Positions 23,186-34,458 of a stretch of DNA of 64,000 nucleotides are shown in pieces. This DNA is from Corinectria fuckeliana (Eukaryota; Ascomycota; Sordariomycetes; Hypocreales; Nectriaceae). The notes beneath the pieces were generated by a model. The model searched no databases, was not told the origin of the DNA, and saw nothing but the letters and a program-made list of their open reading frames with translations. A program made the translations under genes and the position numbers. The stretch covers positions 144,042 through 208,041 of the forward strand of contig WPDH01000075.1 in assembly GCA_019137255.1 (NCBI GenBank). The letters are read 5' to 3'. Every line of letters starts with the position of its first letter. Within the stretch, counting starts at the first letter, position 1.

Positions 23186-25606
23186 CTTGACGTGAGCTTC
23201 TCGAGAATTCGTGAAGCGGACTCTAAGCAAAAACGAATGACGAAGAGGATGAGTGGTGGAGAGAGTACCAGCACTACTGGATGGATGGAGGACAGAGACT
23301 CTATTTACATAGGCACGCTATAACATGCATGATGATGGCGTTGAGCTGATGGGAAACCAAACCATCAGAGGAATTCTGTGGAATGGGCCACCCAGCTTGA
23401 ACACGAGAAAGGCGATCAGCCAAGGCTTCTGTGTTGGTCTGGCGGTCTGGGATGTCGGATACTGGGTGTCCCGTCCATCAATACCCGTCCATGCTCATCT
23501 ACCAGAGACCCCAAGGGCCATGCCTAATTCCGTTGTGGACTTGGACTATTGATATTATTACCTGCCCGGGACCAATGTGCAAAAGGCCTCGTCAGCCCGC
23601 TGCGTTGGCCATCACATCTTAGCTGACACAGTGGCTATTATGAGCCGCGAAGCGGTGGGCCATCGGTGTTCTGCCATATCGCCTTGTGATCGGTAGATGC
23701 ATGATATCACCAAGGTAAATATAGCAATGGCTTCAGGTCGGAATATGCAGCCGATGGCCCTTGCCAGCTCATTGCGGAGCCGAGCAGCTATCGGATGTTG
23801 GTCTTTGGGACTGATCTCCCAAGCCAGCCCTAAAGGGCACACCGGCCTTGAGCTACCATACCGGCAGGACGTATCGAAGGGACTCGAATGGGCTGAATGG
23901 ATGGGCAGACGACTGAACTGCGCCGCCCATTCAACTTCCTTCTTCCTTCTTCCTTGGGAAAAGAAGCCGAACCGGACCGTCCCAGGATCAGGATCAGACT
24001 CGATGCAGGGTGAACTGGTGATGGGGGGCAATTCGTATTCATCCCACTTTATATTCTTGTTGTGCAACAACATCATGCACAGGGAACACCCAACTTAAGC
24101 TGCACGTCCATGCACGGGCAATGACACCCACCCCAGCTAAAAACCTCGCACGCCGACTTGGTGCTGCACTAGGCCCCACGGCTTGAGCTTTTCCCGTCAG
24201 CATTGTGCGGAAAATTCTTGAATCTCTGGGCAACAGATGCATGTCAGAAGAGAGGGGCGATGGCATCTCGACGGCCTGGCATGGCACCACGTCGAGGCAA
24301 CGACTCTGTGTTACCAGCCTTTTTCGGCCTTCCGGCGCGAACGGCTGAGTCTGTCCCGACTGCCATCATTCCGATTGCATGTTGCGACATGCCCTGAATC
24401 TGAGAGGCCATGGCGCAATAAAGTCCTCGGTGGCTGGAATTGATAGCTGCGGTTGGACGCCATTGTAAGACAGCGGCGCCCGCACGATGTCTGTTCCTGA
24501 ATTTTCGTCCCAGGCAACAATAGTGTGTATGGAAATAAGTAAGCACGTTCTCCTCCACGTGTGGCTGGCCGAGATGGAGGGACGGTGCTGCGGAGGAGGC
24601 AGGGTTGCGGCCGCTTCAAGTACCGGTACAAGGAGCAAAGCACGCCAACATCGTTCGGTTAGATTCAGGCTTTTCCCAGCCATTCAATTCGATCCTATAA
24701 CCCTTGCTCGATCCCTGTCGCAGATCTGTAGGCGGGACCACCGTCGACACCCCGGCGATCAGTCTGATTAAGAGGCACGCGTTGAAAGTTTTGTACTGTC
24801 GGACCATCACACTCTTTCTGCTCCAGCTGGCCAAGCTGCTCCATCCTCGCGCGCCAATTTCGCTCAGTCCGAGCTCAGTGATCCTGGACATGCAGCTTTC
24901 AGCTAGTTGCGTATGCCAACCGTCCTGTAGGAGCAACAAACCACCAACCCCGGTCCTCGCCCCAACTCCGGTGTGTGCTGTGCAGCCTCGCCGGCTTGTG
25001 AAACTTCTCGATGGGCCGGTTTCCCATGATGCAGGCACGCCAGGCCCAGGATAGCTGCCGTTCCCCGAGTTCCCATGATTCGCGCAGCGGAATCCAGCTG
25101 CTAAACAAACGCTAACACGAACAGAAGGAGCACTCGACCTGTGGCCTGAACTCAGTTACGAGGTGGCGGATTGCGGGCTCGGCTGATGATCAGGGGCCCG
25201 GCTTGTCTTTCTCGCGTCGGGACAAAGGTGCTCCCTGTCCAAAGTATGTCGTATGTGACGGGTATTGGAATAGTCTTCTCGAGCCGCACGCCCATGGGAG
25301 GCGTTCTTACCGCATGCGGACTGAGGCCAGGTTGGAGTGGGCATGAATTGAAGAAAACAACTCTGTCTGTTGGACGCTGCTTGGCGAGGCTGCTGACGTG
25401 GAGTCGGAAAAAAGCATGAAGTCGCTCCCCGTTCCTAGCTATATTGTGATCTCGGAACGAAGCGTCTTCGTCACTGCGCCCCCTTGTCAAGTCTATAGTC
25501 CCTCGTCGGCTCTCCTGTCTTTGGATATCTTGCCCCGGCGCCCCGTTGAATTCCGAGCACCGCTCACCTCTCGTTCGTTAGCAGACCTTCGTCGATCGTT
25601 TCAACC
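23186..25606. other. Divergent intergenic region
   Basis: 2.4 kb between the divergently transcribed deacetylase (-) and nucleotide-sugar dehydrogenase (+). It should carry both promoters. Open frames up to 154 codons overlap on both strands without coding character. No element was recognised. Confidence 0.45.
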
Positions 25607-26962
25607 ATGACCCAAATCCTCCCCCAGAGTCTCCTAACCCAGGGGCTGCCACTTATCTCCCGTGATGCGGACTCCAAGCAGCCATGGAGCTTCACTGAGC
25701 GGGCATACTACGACATCACTCCCCCCAGCGAGATCTCGGAAGCAGATGATGTCTTTCCTCAACCTGCTCCAGGCTCCATCGACAAGAACACCGAGCCGCT
25801 CGTTGCCGTCATTGGCGTCGGCTACGTTGGCGAGCACCTCGTCGGCGTCTTCTCGAAGAATTACAATGTGCTTGGGTTCGATGTATCTGAAGCTCGAACC
25901 CAGCAATTGGCGCAAAAAGAGGCCGCAGGTAGCCGAGCGCGATTCACGTCCAAGGCCAGCGACCTTGCTGAAGCTACGCACTTTCTGATCTCGGTGCCGA
26001 CGCTGTTGCTTCCAGACAAGACCATCGACTCATCCTACCTCCGCAGTGCGCTTTCTGCTGTTAGCCTTTATGCCAGACGAGGCGCAACTGTCGTGGTCGA
26101 GAGTTCCGTGGCGGTTGGCATGACCCGGGAACTTCTCGGGCCGCTCGCCAAAGAACGCGGATACTTTGCCGGCATGTCTCCAGAGCGCGTTGACCCTGGA
26201 AGAATTGAGCCGCCTGCCTATGCCATCCCAAAGGTCGTGTCTGGCCTAGACGATGTTGTCCCAGGCTCGCTTGATGCCATTATACGGCTGTACTCTCAGT
26301 CATTCGACCAAGTCGTGCCCGTCTCTCGACCTGAGGTTGCTGAGATGATGAAGCTGTACGAGAACTGTCAGCGAATGGTTTGCATCGCCTACGCTAACGA
26401 GATGGCTGATGCCTGCCTCGGGCACAATATCGACCCGTTTGAGGTCTGCCGCGCCGCTTCCACCAAGCCCTTCGGCTATATGCCTTTCTCTCCGGGGCTT
26501 GGCGTTGGTGGACATTGCATTCCAGTCAACCCCTGGTACCTACTCTCCAACAGTCCCTTCCCGCTCCTCCAGACGGCTGCGGAGAAGATGACGGCACGGC
26601 CAGCCGCCGTTGCCCAGCGCGCCGTTGAGCGCCTATACACGGAAGCGCGAGAAGGGATGCGGCCGCGGGTTCTCGTCGTTGGTATCGGCTTCAAGCGCGG
26701 ACAGGCTCATCTGGCCAACTCCCCCGGCCTAGAGCTCGCCAAGAGCCTGCTGTTGACCGATAAGGTCGACGTCGCCTGGGCGGATCCGTTGGTGAAGCAA
26801 GAGGCGGTGCCCCAGATTGCCCGACTGGCCGAGAGCGACTGGACGGTGGAATCGCTGGAGCAGAAATTCGACATGGTCATCGTCGCCTTCCGCCAGGACG
26901 GCCTCGACTTTGACGTCCTGGAGCTCGTCCAGGGCGTGCATGTCGAGCGCTGGTGCGTCTGA
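25607..26962 (+). CDS. Nucleotide-sugar dehydrogenase, WecC/UDP-ManNAc-GlcNAc type
   Basis: NAD-dependent enzyme oxidising C6 of a UDP-sugar to the uronic acid. 451 residues in one exon. An N-terminal extension of about 65 residues precedes the Rossmann motif AVIGVGYVGEH. Next come SSVAVGMTRE, SPERVDPG (usual SPERI-x-PG), KLYENCQRMV and ANE, the catalytic GVGGHCIPVNPWY with Cys304, and a C-terminal domain with GIGFKRGQ. The GGHCIPV form and the ENxxR...ANE stretch place it with bacterial WecC/WbpA/TviB enzymes rather than with UDP-glucose dehydrogenase (GGSCFPKD). The usual DxRxSP box reads LANSPG, so an active-site arginine may be missing. The lack of introns and the bacterial-type family suggest ancient transfer (inference). 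Substrate unknown. Confidence 0.85.
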   Translation: MTQILPQSLLTQGLPLISRDADSKQPWSFTERAYYDITPPSEISEADDVFPQPAPGSIDKNTEPLVAVIGVGYVGEHLVGVFSKNYNVLGFDVSEARTQQLAQKEAAGSRARFTSKASDLAEATHFLISVPTLLLPDKTIDSSYLRSALSAVSLYARRGATVVVESSVAVGMTRELLGPLAKERGYFAGMSPERVDPGRIEPPAYAIPKVVSGLDDVVPGSLDAIIRLYSQSFDQVVPVSRPEVAEMMKLYENCQRMVCIAYANEMADACLGHNIDPFEVCRAASTKPFGYMPFSPGLGVGGHCIPVNPWYLLSNSPFPLLQTAAEKMTARPAAVAQRAVERLYTEAREGMRPRVLVVGIGFKRGQAHLANSPGLELAKSLLLTDKVDVAWADPLVKQEAVPQIARLAESDWTVESLEQKFDMVIVAFRQDGLDFDVLELVQGVHVERWCV

Positions 26963-27869
26963 GCCTCTGAGGCAGCTGCCGAAGCTGATGCTGATGGCGA
27001 CGGCGATGATGATGATGAAAGGGCAGAGTGTCCGTCGTGTCAGGCCGTCGGCGTCGGCGTCGTATGTCGTTGGCTTTGAGTTGTGCAATCGGGGAGGGCT
27101 AAGTGGTGGCGTTTCCTTGGTGGCTTTGGCCACGCTTACGCTACCTACGTACCTACTGTAAGTATGGATGCTTCGTGTGTTAGGTTCGTGGCACTGTCGT
27201 TCTCGGTCGGTCACAGGCCAACACCGTCGCCACAGGCAGGTAGGCACTGGCCCATCGCTACATCCTTCTTCGTTTTGTTACTTGTGGCTGGACCATTACA
27301 ACCCGCGATGAGCGAAACCGTCAAAAGTCGGTGCTGGACCGACCCAAAAAAAAAATTCACGATGAGAGTGGTGAAGGCATGAATTAATGGAAGCCACTTA
27401 CTATGGCGACATGAATTGACATATTGAGTGAGCAATTGATGGATGAATTGGAACAACGGATATCGATCTCTGGCGAGATGGTGGGCTACACAGGACAGGC
27501 CTTCGGAGAGTAACACGGCCAAGCCCTACACCCCCTTCTGTTTCTTCGTCTGGTGGCGTTTTACAACGTTTGGTTTTTTTTCTTTCTTTGTGTAATGGGA
27601 ACAACATTGAAGGCAATTAAGGGGACAGAAAATACAACAGATTCAGGACACTTGCATCAGCACTTTCTCAAAGTCATTCAGTTCGATCTGAGTTGTTTCG
27701 AAACGACTCAATGGCTCATCATCAGCCCAACCTGTGATATGATGGAAACCCTACCCTACGCTATCGATTGCGAGGGAATGATGATAGTCAAAACGGTGAC
27801 CGTATCCCCCTATTCAAGGCACCTGCATCGCCACGACGCATATGTTCAGGGTAGCTTAATTGGACCCTC
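26963..27869. other. Intergenic region after the dehydrogenase
   Basis: Contains a short GAT/GAC-type trinucleotide stretch just after the stop (about 26985-27020) and A/T homopolymers. No supported gene. Confidence 0.45.
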
Positions 27870-28135
27870 GAAGAAGTTCCAGGTACGTAGCACGAGCCTG
27901 AACATCGCCGGCACAACCCTCGATGGTTCGGGTTAGCTGGAACTCAGAACGACCAAAGCCTGGGTGGTCGGGTGCGATGGGCCAACCGTTCTTCACACGC
28001 AACTCTTTGTGGAATTCCCGACAATCTAGACGTGAGGAGGGGGTTCCGTGGAGGAAGATGACTGGGTCGTCCTGTTGGCGACGCGGATTCCGCCCATGAG
28101 ATGAGTCGATTTGAGGTTGGGAGTCGAAAGGTGAG
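27870..28135 (-). pseudogene. Alpha/beta-hydrolase N-terminal fragment
   Basis: A minus-strand frame reads PVIFLHGTPSSRLDCREF, then IAPDHPGFGRSEF and DVQA-x-ATYLELL before stopping. This is the oxyanion-hole HG region and the DxPGxGxS strand of a proline-iminopeptidase-like alpha/beta hydrolase. The nucleophile elbow GxSxG, acid and histidine never appear in any nearby frame, so it is a truncated relic of about 90 residues. It could be exon 1 of a gene whose remainder is lost. Confidence 0.55.
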
Positions 28136-28539
28136 ATTGACAAAAGCTAATCGCGATCGCATCAAAGCATCCTCGTCCACCGTTACGCGAGTCCTCAGGC
28201 AATGTGCATTGGCCACACTGATTGGCGACGTTGCGACATGTTAATGTGAAGCTTACAGGGGGGCCTGATATCGTAGCTTCAGCTGGTAAGTTATTAGCCG
28301 GGCACGCTTTGACTTTCATTTTAATACAGTTTGATGACTGCTTCCGATGAGACATAACGGCATTCCATACTCCGTACTATGTACATTCCTCGCGGATCCA
28401 TGTGGCTAACTCGATGTATATGATGGACAGAGGTCGTTACTCCACTGACATCATTGACGATCTTGTTGAACTGCCCATGGAACTTCTGATAAGATTCGCG
28501 AGCTTGGGAAGGCTGTTCTTGGGCATTGCTTGTGATTGT

Positions 28540-29643
28540 CTCGTGTTCCGCTCGGGCTTTTGGGAACTTTAGGCCTCTCGCTGGCAGACTCCTCCATTTT
28601 GATTAGATCCTGCTCCCTAGTCGCGATATGCTTGCGGAAGCGTCTGGCCATATCTTTCATCTTCTCCCTTACATGTAGAGCTTCTTACTCCCTCTTATGA
28701 AGATCTTCCATTATGCTATGTTGTTTATCATCTTGAACGTTCTCTAGCTTCATTTCGGTCTCTGCCTTGAGTTCACGTAACTGAGAAGCATAGGCCGCGT
28801 TTACCTTGTTTAAATAGCTTTTCATCTCAGTTTCCAGCCTTTCAACTGTCGTTCATGGGCTTTGTGTGCTTCGTACAGCTCCTTAGCGGCCGCTATCTCT
28901 ACTACAGTCTCGCCAAGCGTCTTCACCTGGTAGATAATCTCGCGTTGTAAATCTCGCGTTGTAATTGGAGTAAATCTGAAGTCTGCATGTCCGACTGCCG
29001 TAGGAAATGAGCCATGATTCGATTTTCTGAGGCTGCCTCTCTGGAAGGCTTCATGCGACCCTTTTCATTATGGCGAAAGACGTCGCCACTCGGGTGATTA
29101 AGGAGCTAAAAAGCTTGCCACCGTATAATAGCTCGGCCTCTCGATTTTGAAGAGCTTTTCTCTCGGTAAGCTGGGCGCTTCAGGCCACATGGTTGTGACG
29201 ATTGCGAGATTGGCATAAGACGAGAATTCACTATAGCTTTGACCATTGAAAGGTTGCGCATGTTCGGTTCTGACATACGGTTGTCCGAGATGGGATGTAA
29301 CATGAGCAGGCCGTGAATACGCCCGCCGTTTACGTACGAGGCGCCGAGCCAGGTAGCAAGTATTCCTACATAGTAGGGTACCGATTTCTGAGAAACTGGT
29401 GCCATTGAAGCCGGGAGTGTCCACAAGACATACTATTTGACCATTCCAACTAAAGTGAAAGATAGCTATAGAGTCGGTATCTTTCCCTGTGCACCGAGGG
29501 ATAAAAGTGCTTTTGCCCGAACATGTCATGCCTAAACGAAGAAGGAATCCATCCCCCCGTTTAGGTCTCGAGACACCAGCAGAAGCCGAGAGGCGCAGCA
29601 CTTGACTGGCCAACAATTCAGCCGTAGATTGTATATCATCCAT
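28540..29643 (-). pseudogene. Broken GTPase/coiled-coil gene, copy 1
   Basis: Relic of a fungal P-loop GTPase (AIG1/septin-like G domain followed by a coiled coil). Seen: GMTCSGKSTF (P-loop; the usual Gly is Cys), VDTPGF, then after a frame change near 29375 ATWLGASY and HPISDNRM, then after a second change near 29240 NLAIVTTMW. Downstream, from 28970 to 28540, a charged coiled coil continues in two frames (VVEIAAAKELYEAHKAHER, then ETEMKSYLNKV onward), with an in-frame TAA near 28687. A 14-bp tandem duplication (28936-28963) causes one frame change. With several frameshifts and a stop it cannot be functional. No introns with good donors explain the breaks. Confidence 0.75.
28936..28963. repeat. 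14-bp tandem duplication inside the GTPase relic
   Basis: The unit AATCTCGCGTTGTA occurs twice in direct succession. Fourteen is not a multiple of three, so it breaks the coiled-coil frame of GTPase relic copy 1. Confidence 0.9.
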
Positions 29644-29649
29644 GATGAC

Positions 29650-30639
29650 TAGAGGGGTATCGGGGGAGGGTAAAGCTGCAAACCCTACACTCTCGTGCTA
29701 TGGGTAAGAATGACTACGAGACGAGGCAGACAAAGCACGACGCTCTGTGGAACAGGAAGTTGGTAGAATTTGAAGACGCAAGGTCATAAGAGAAAGGCAG
29801 GGTTGAAAGGCTCTATCTATTAGGTAGCTGAGCCGTTGTTTATGCTACTAGCCACTCCACTCTGCCCAGACAAGAGATCCGGTCGGTCAAATAAGTCTAG
29901 ACTGACTTCACGTTATACGAGTTTCTGTTTAGGTCCTCCTCAGGGCTTGCTTCATGAGGTTAGTAATTTGTGCTGCACCGCATGACTAAGAACCCCATTT
30001 GCGGCGGGAGCCCTGCGCTTTTCTTTTGTCTCGATGCTGGTAAATGGCTTTAAGATCCAAATAATTATCTAAGTACTTAGGGTTACGATCGGAAATGATC
30101 TCCGAGTCGGCTTGTAGTAAATAACTGCCGGGCGCTTTCTCCCAACTCATCTAGTCGGTGAATTCATCAGGCTCTCGTTGAAGGCGTCCGCTTCTTTTGG
30201 CTGCATACAAAGACGAGACAGAAAACAACAGCTTGAAGGCAGAAAAACCATGTTCAACGGCAAGTCCATGCTCCCGACTTCAAAGTAATTGTATCTAATT
30301 GTCAGCTAAGACGAAACTTCCCTTCGCGCAGCAGGCAACCCCCAAGCTCTGTTCCCAGCTCAGGAGGATTTTGGGGTAGCCAAACTCCTAGGTAGAACAC
30401 GGTGGAAAGACTTGTGCTGCCCTGATCGTTTGCTGCTAACCGAGGAAACAGATCGACAGATGTCTTCATCGCCATGATGGGGGTGAGGGAAGCGCTCTTT
30501 CACCTCAGCATACTCTGAGAAGCACGTCGGAATTGGTCATGATCTGAATGCATGTGAGTTAAGCCCACGTAAATTATGTGTTTGCCTACAGTGGATTTTA
30601 AGACAACCAAGCACATCAACTGTCTTTTCCTACCTATAC
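29650..30639. other. Spacer between two head-to-head GTPase relics
   Basis: About 1 kb of sequence without a supported gene, lying between the 5' ends of the two oppositely oriented relics. The missing P-loop end of copy 2 should lie here but was not recognised. Confidence 0.4.
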
Positions 30640-30654
30640 GAGTTGTCGCCTAGC

Positions 30655-31990
30655 TGCACCGTGCATCTCATTGACAAGCCCGGTTCCGATGACACCAATA
30701 GAAGCGACACCGAGGTTCTTGACACCATTGCGAGAAGGAGCCGAAAGAAACGCCGAAATTTTGGGGCTGAATCCTAGGAACGGGAAGCTCCTATTACTGA
30801 CTCGACAACACGGCGGCTTCGGCAAGGCAGAACATCATCCACTTTCTGGTGAACCACAACAGACCGATAGTCACAGACTTGCAAAAAAACAGCTAGTCGA
30901 TGAGCGGCGCAGGCTAGATCAGACCTTCGGCCGATCGGGAACTCCAGGGCGAGCTGACCAGGGAGAGAGAAAAATGGGAAAACGACCGTCAACGGATCAG
31001 GAGACAGGTGAAAGAGGCCATGAAGCAAAATGATCGTGACGCCCAAGAGGCGCTCGAAGAAGACCGAGACAGGTACACACCCATGATCAAGAAGGCGGAG
31101 AGGAATACTAACGCCCTTCGCTCGACTGTGGAGGATCTCATTTCTTGACACGACAGCAACTCGCCAAGGCGGGGGAAGCAGATGAGGGAGCAGCAATATT
31201 CTCACGCGGAGGAGCTTAGGCACATCAAAGACAAGCAGCTGCGTATTGAGCAGGAGAAAACCGGGCTGGAACGAGAGGGAGAGAGAAAGGGAGGAAAGCA
31301 CAGTAACAGCAAACAAAGCAGATTCAGATGATTGAGCCTAAGAACAATACGGCATGTTCACCTTACTCGGCGACGATGGGCGGAACCTCCTTCATTTTAT
31401 CAAGTCCTTTATCTTTCATTAGATATACATAACAGGTGTTGCAATTTGCCTACATGACTGTTGAACGGACATTGATCAGTGTTCACAGCAACACGACTTA
31501 CCCCAACGAAAGTGTAGACTCAAAGTGGATCGATGCTGCGAGCTTTGGAGGTGAAGAATCTTGGATTGCTCGCTACGCAGGTGACTATCGACGTAAGGCG
31601 TAAACCGAAGCTTCAGGACAAATGTGATGAGGTAACCATCGTGGTAGAGCAAAGTTCAGACCTCGGCACCGGGTATTCGCACCTACGCCAAAGGATCGGT
31701 GAAAACGGACTTCAAAACCTCGAGATCTGTGCTCTCGGGCCCTAGAGAAATTCTTTGCGCGGTGGCAAGACGGCAAGACGAGCTGGCGGGCAACGCCTGA
31801 AGTCAGCTCCAGAATCAGGGAGGCCAGCAATAGTTCTAACCTATTTTCTGCGGCCTTCGGATACGGAGACTCCTTTGTTATCTCTTACAGAAGCGACTGG
31901 ACTGGACTAGGGAATACTCGAAACCCGAGAGGGTCCTATCCCAAACTAAATGAAGTATTTTCCCAGAACAATATTCAGAGTATACTCGTG
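30655..31990 (+). pseudogene. Broken GTPase/coiled-coil gene, copy 2
   Basis: Second relic of the same family, on the opposite strand. From 30655 one frame reads VHLIDKPGSDDTNRSDTEVL, the G3 region (DxPG) of the GTPase, with Lys in place of the usual Thr. The P-loop is absent. A charged coiled coil follows in shifted frames (DERRRLDQT, then RELQGELTREREKWENDR and QEALEEDRDRY), with stops around 31145. From about 31739 to 31985 an open stretch reads KFFARWQDGKTSW, AAFGYGDSFVISY and RGSYPKLNEVF, resembling a C-terminal module found in fungal proteins of this kind (from memory, not checked). Multiple frameshifts show that it is dead. Confidence 0.65.
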
Positions 31991-32929
31991 AGTAAGCGAT
32001 CAAGTCCGGCAATGTGTAGAAACTCACATTTCACTAGGGCATCACGCTCAACCCTGAAAGTACAACTGATTTCTTGATCGTCTATAAACATCGCGGTGGG
32101 GATGGTCGCACCCATTCTAGATGGTGTTGCTCGGATGATACTGTCAGGCAAGCAACAGATAAATGGTGGAACATGATTGTAGCCAAGTCTAGAACACGCG
32201 CCTAGAACATTTTCCAACAAGCATTCGGAAACTTTATTTTCTGTCGATTGATCTCAATGAGCCGGAGAAGGCTGTCCACAAGAAGACATGGCTAGTCATT
32301 AGGCCTAGATCAAGGACGGTGCTTTGAGGGCTTGGTGAGATGGATACAACCGTGCGCCGGGGGATAATGTGTAACCAGAGACTCTCGTAAGACACCTCTA
32401 CAGGCGGGGTTCTTAACATACGGCATATATAATACCTTACAAGGTACCAAGAGGCAGTCTAGCTCCACGTTTCATCTGGAGTGGCAACGCATAAACAGCC
32501 GACCGTTCCGAAACAAAATGGACAATTTTTACTTGTCCGAGGGTCTTTAGCGCCCAGTTGTAGGTTAAATGACGATGTTGATGATCAGCCTCTCCAATGA
32601 AGTTACTTTCTCGTTATATTGCATGTCGTTGGAAAACAGGATCTACTGAAATTAATTCTCAATGCTGTACTTCGTGTTATACCCTGGCAGGGGCGACAGA
32701 CTTCCATGGTGGTGGGTGAATGCTGGAAGGCGAGACATGTATTACCGGATTCTTGCCCTGAGTGAATGGCCGGCCCATCGACGTCCGTAGTACAACTAGC
32801 AAGGAAACACATAATACCATATTTACGCTCGTACCACGCCCTGAAATCCTATTCACGTCTTGTGTTTACCTAAATATCCTAAGTGCACCTCGTCCTTCTT
32901 TTCACTTTACATCTTACTCAAGAGTCAAA
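31991..32929. other. Region upstream of the FAD-linked oxidase
   Basis: Short open frames on the minus strand (32220..31975 and 32419..32234) have no recognisable domain and may be further debris. The right part is presumably the oxidase promoter. Confidence 0.4.
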
Positions 32930-34458
32930 ATGGGTAATGGACAGAGCTCCCCCGGCAAGACGTGCCTCGATGCCATCTGCAGCGGCCGTACCGACTGCGT
33001 CTCCTATCCGAGCAATCCCCTGTACCATATCTCGTGGGCGAAGCCGTACAACCTCGAAGTCCCGGTCACGCCTGCGGCCGTTCTGCGACCCGACAACGCC
33101 CAAGATGTCGCCGACGCGGTCAAGTGCGCGAACGAAAATGGGTACAAGGTTCAGGCCAGATCGGGAGGCCACTCGTACGGGTAAGGTCTAAGTTATACGT
33201 CTATTTTCTCTGGGGTCAGGCTGATGGAGAATAGAAACTTTGGTCTGGGAGGGGAAGATGGGGCACTAGTACTCGACCTCGTCAACCTGAAAGGTTTCAG
33301 CATGGATGAGAAGACTTGGCACGCGACTGTCGGTGCTGGAACGCGGCTAGGAAAGCTGGATGAGCACCTGCACGACAACGGCAAGAGAGCGATGGCTCAT
33401 GGAACCTGTCCCGGAGTCGGCATCGGAGGGCATGCCACGATTGTGAGTTTCGCTCTATACTTCGCCGGCGACAACTGACCAAGAAACAGGGCGGCCTCGG
33501 ACCGATGTCGAGGATGTGGGGAAGCGCCCTCGACCATGTAGTCGAAGTAGAGGTAGTCACAGCAGACGGTGATATTCAACGCGCGAGCGAAACAGAAAAC
33601 ATAGACTTGTTCTGGGCGCTTCGTGGAGCTGGAGCTAGCTTTGGAGTCATCACGGAGTTCGTGGTTCGGACCCACCCGGAGCCCGGCGATGTCATCGAGT
33701 ACACCTACAGCCTGACATTTGGCTCTCAAGTGGAGATGGCGCCTGTCTACCAGGAGTGGCAGGAGTTCATCGGTGACCCGGACCTGGACCGGCGGTTCTC
33801 ATCCCAGTTCATCGCCCAGTCGCTCGGGGCGCTCATCACGGGGACCTTCTACGGCACTGCGGATGAGTACAAGGAATCGGGGATTCCGGACAAGATACCT
33901 GGGGGAAGCAAAGACGGGAACGGGATACTGCTGACAGACTGGCTGGGCAGTCTCGGACACCAGGCGGAAGTGGACGGTTTGGCGATTAGTGACCTGCCAT
34001 CCCCATTTTACAGCAAATCGCTGGCGTTCAGGACAGAGGATTTGTTGTCCAAGGACGCCATCACGGAGCTCTTCCAGTACATGGACGATGCGGACCACGG
34101 GACACTGCTGTGGGCCATCATCTTCAACTCGGAGGGCGGAGCGATGGGGGACACGGCGGCGGATGCAACGGCGTACCCACATCGGGACAAGACGATGATG
34201 TACCAGTCGTACGCAGTGGGCGTGCCGAAGGTATCGGACACGGCGCGGAAGTTCCTCAACGGAGTTCACGCAAAGATCCAGGACGCGACGCCGGGTGCCA
34301 AGTCGACGTATGCAGGGTACATCGACACGGAGATGGACCGGGAGCAGGCGCAGGAGGTGTACTGGGGGAGCCATCTCTCGCGGCTGAGGGAGGTGAAGAA
34401 GAAGTGGGATCCCGAGGACCGCTTCCGCAACCCGCAGAGCGTGCAGCCGGCCAAGTAA
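32930..34458 (+). CDS. FAD-linked oxidase, berberine-bridge/AA7 type
   Basis: Flavin oxidase that transfers electrons from a small substrate (often a sugar or secondary metabolite) to oxygen. Exons 32930..33180, 33235..33442 and 33490..34458; introns 54 and 47 nt; 475 residues. The FAD-binding PCMH domain (about 40-215) has SGGHSYG with His81 and GTCPGVGIGGHAT with Cys142, the pair that would bind FAD bicovalently as in glucooligosaccharide oxidase. A substrate domain follows, then the BBE C-terminal motif near WDPEDRFRNPQSV. There is no signal peptide; the protein begins MGNGQSSP, a good N-myristoylation signal. The start is preferred over an upstream in-frame ATG for its context and this conserved opening. 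Substrate unknown. Confidence 0.9.
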
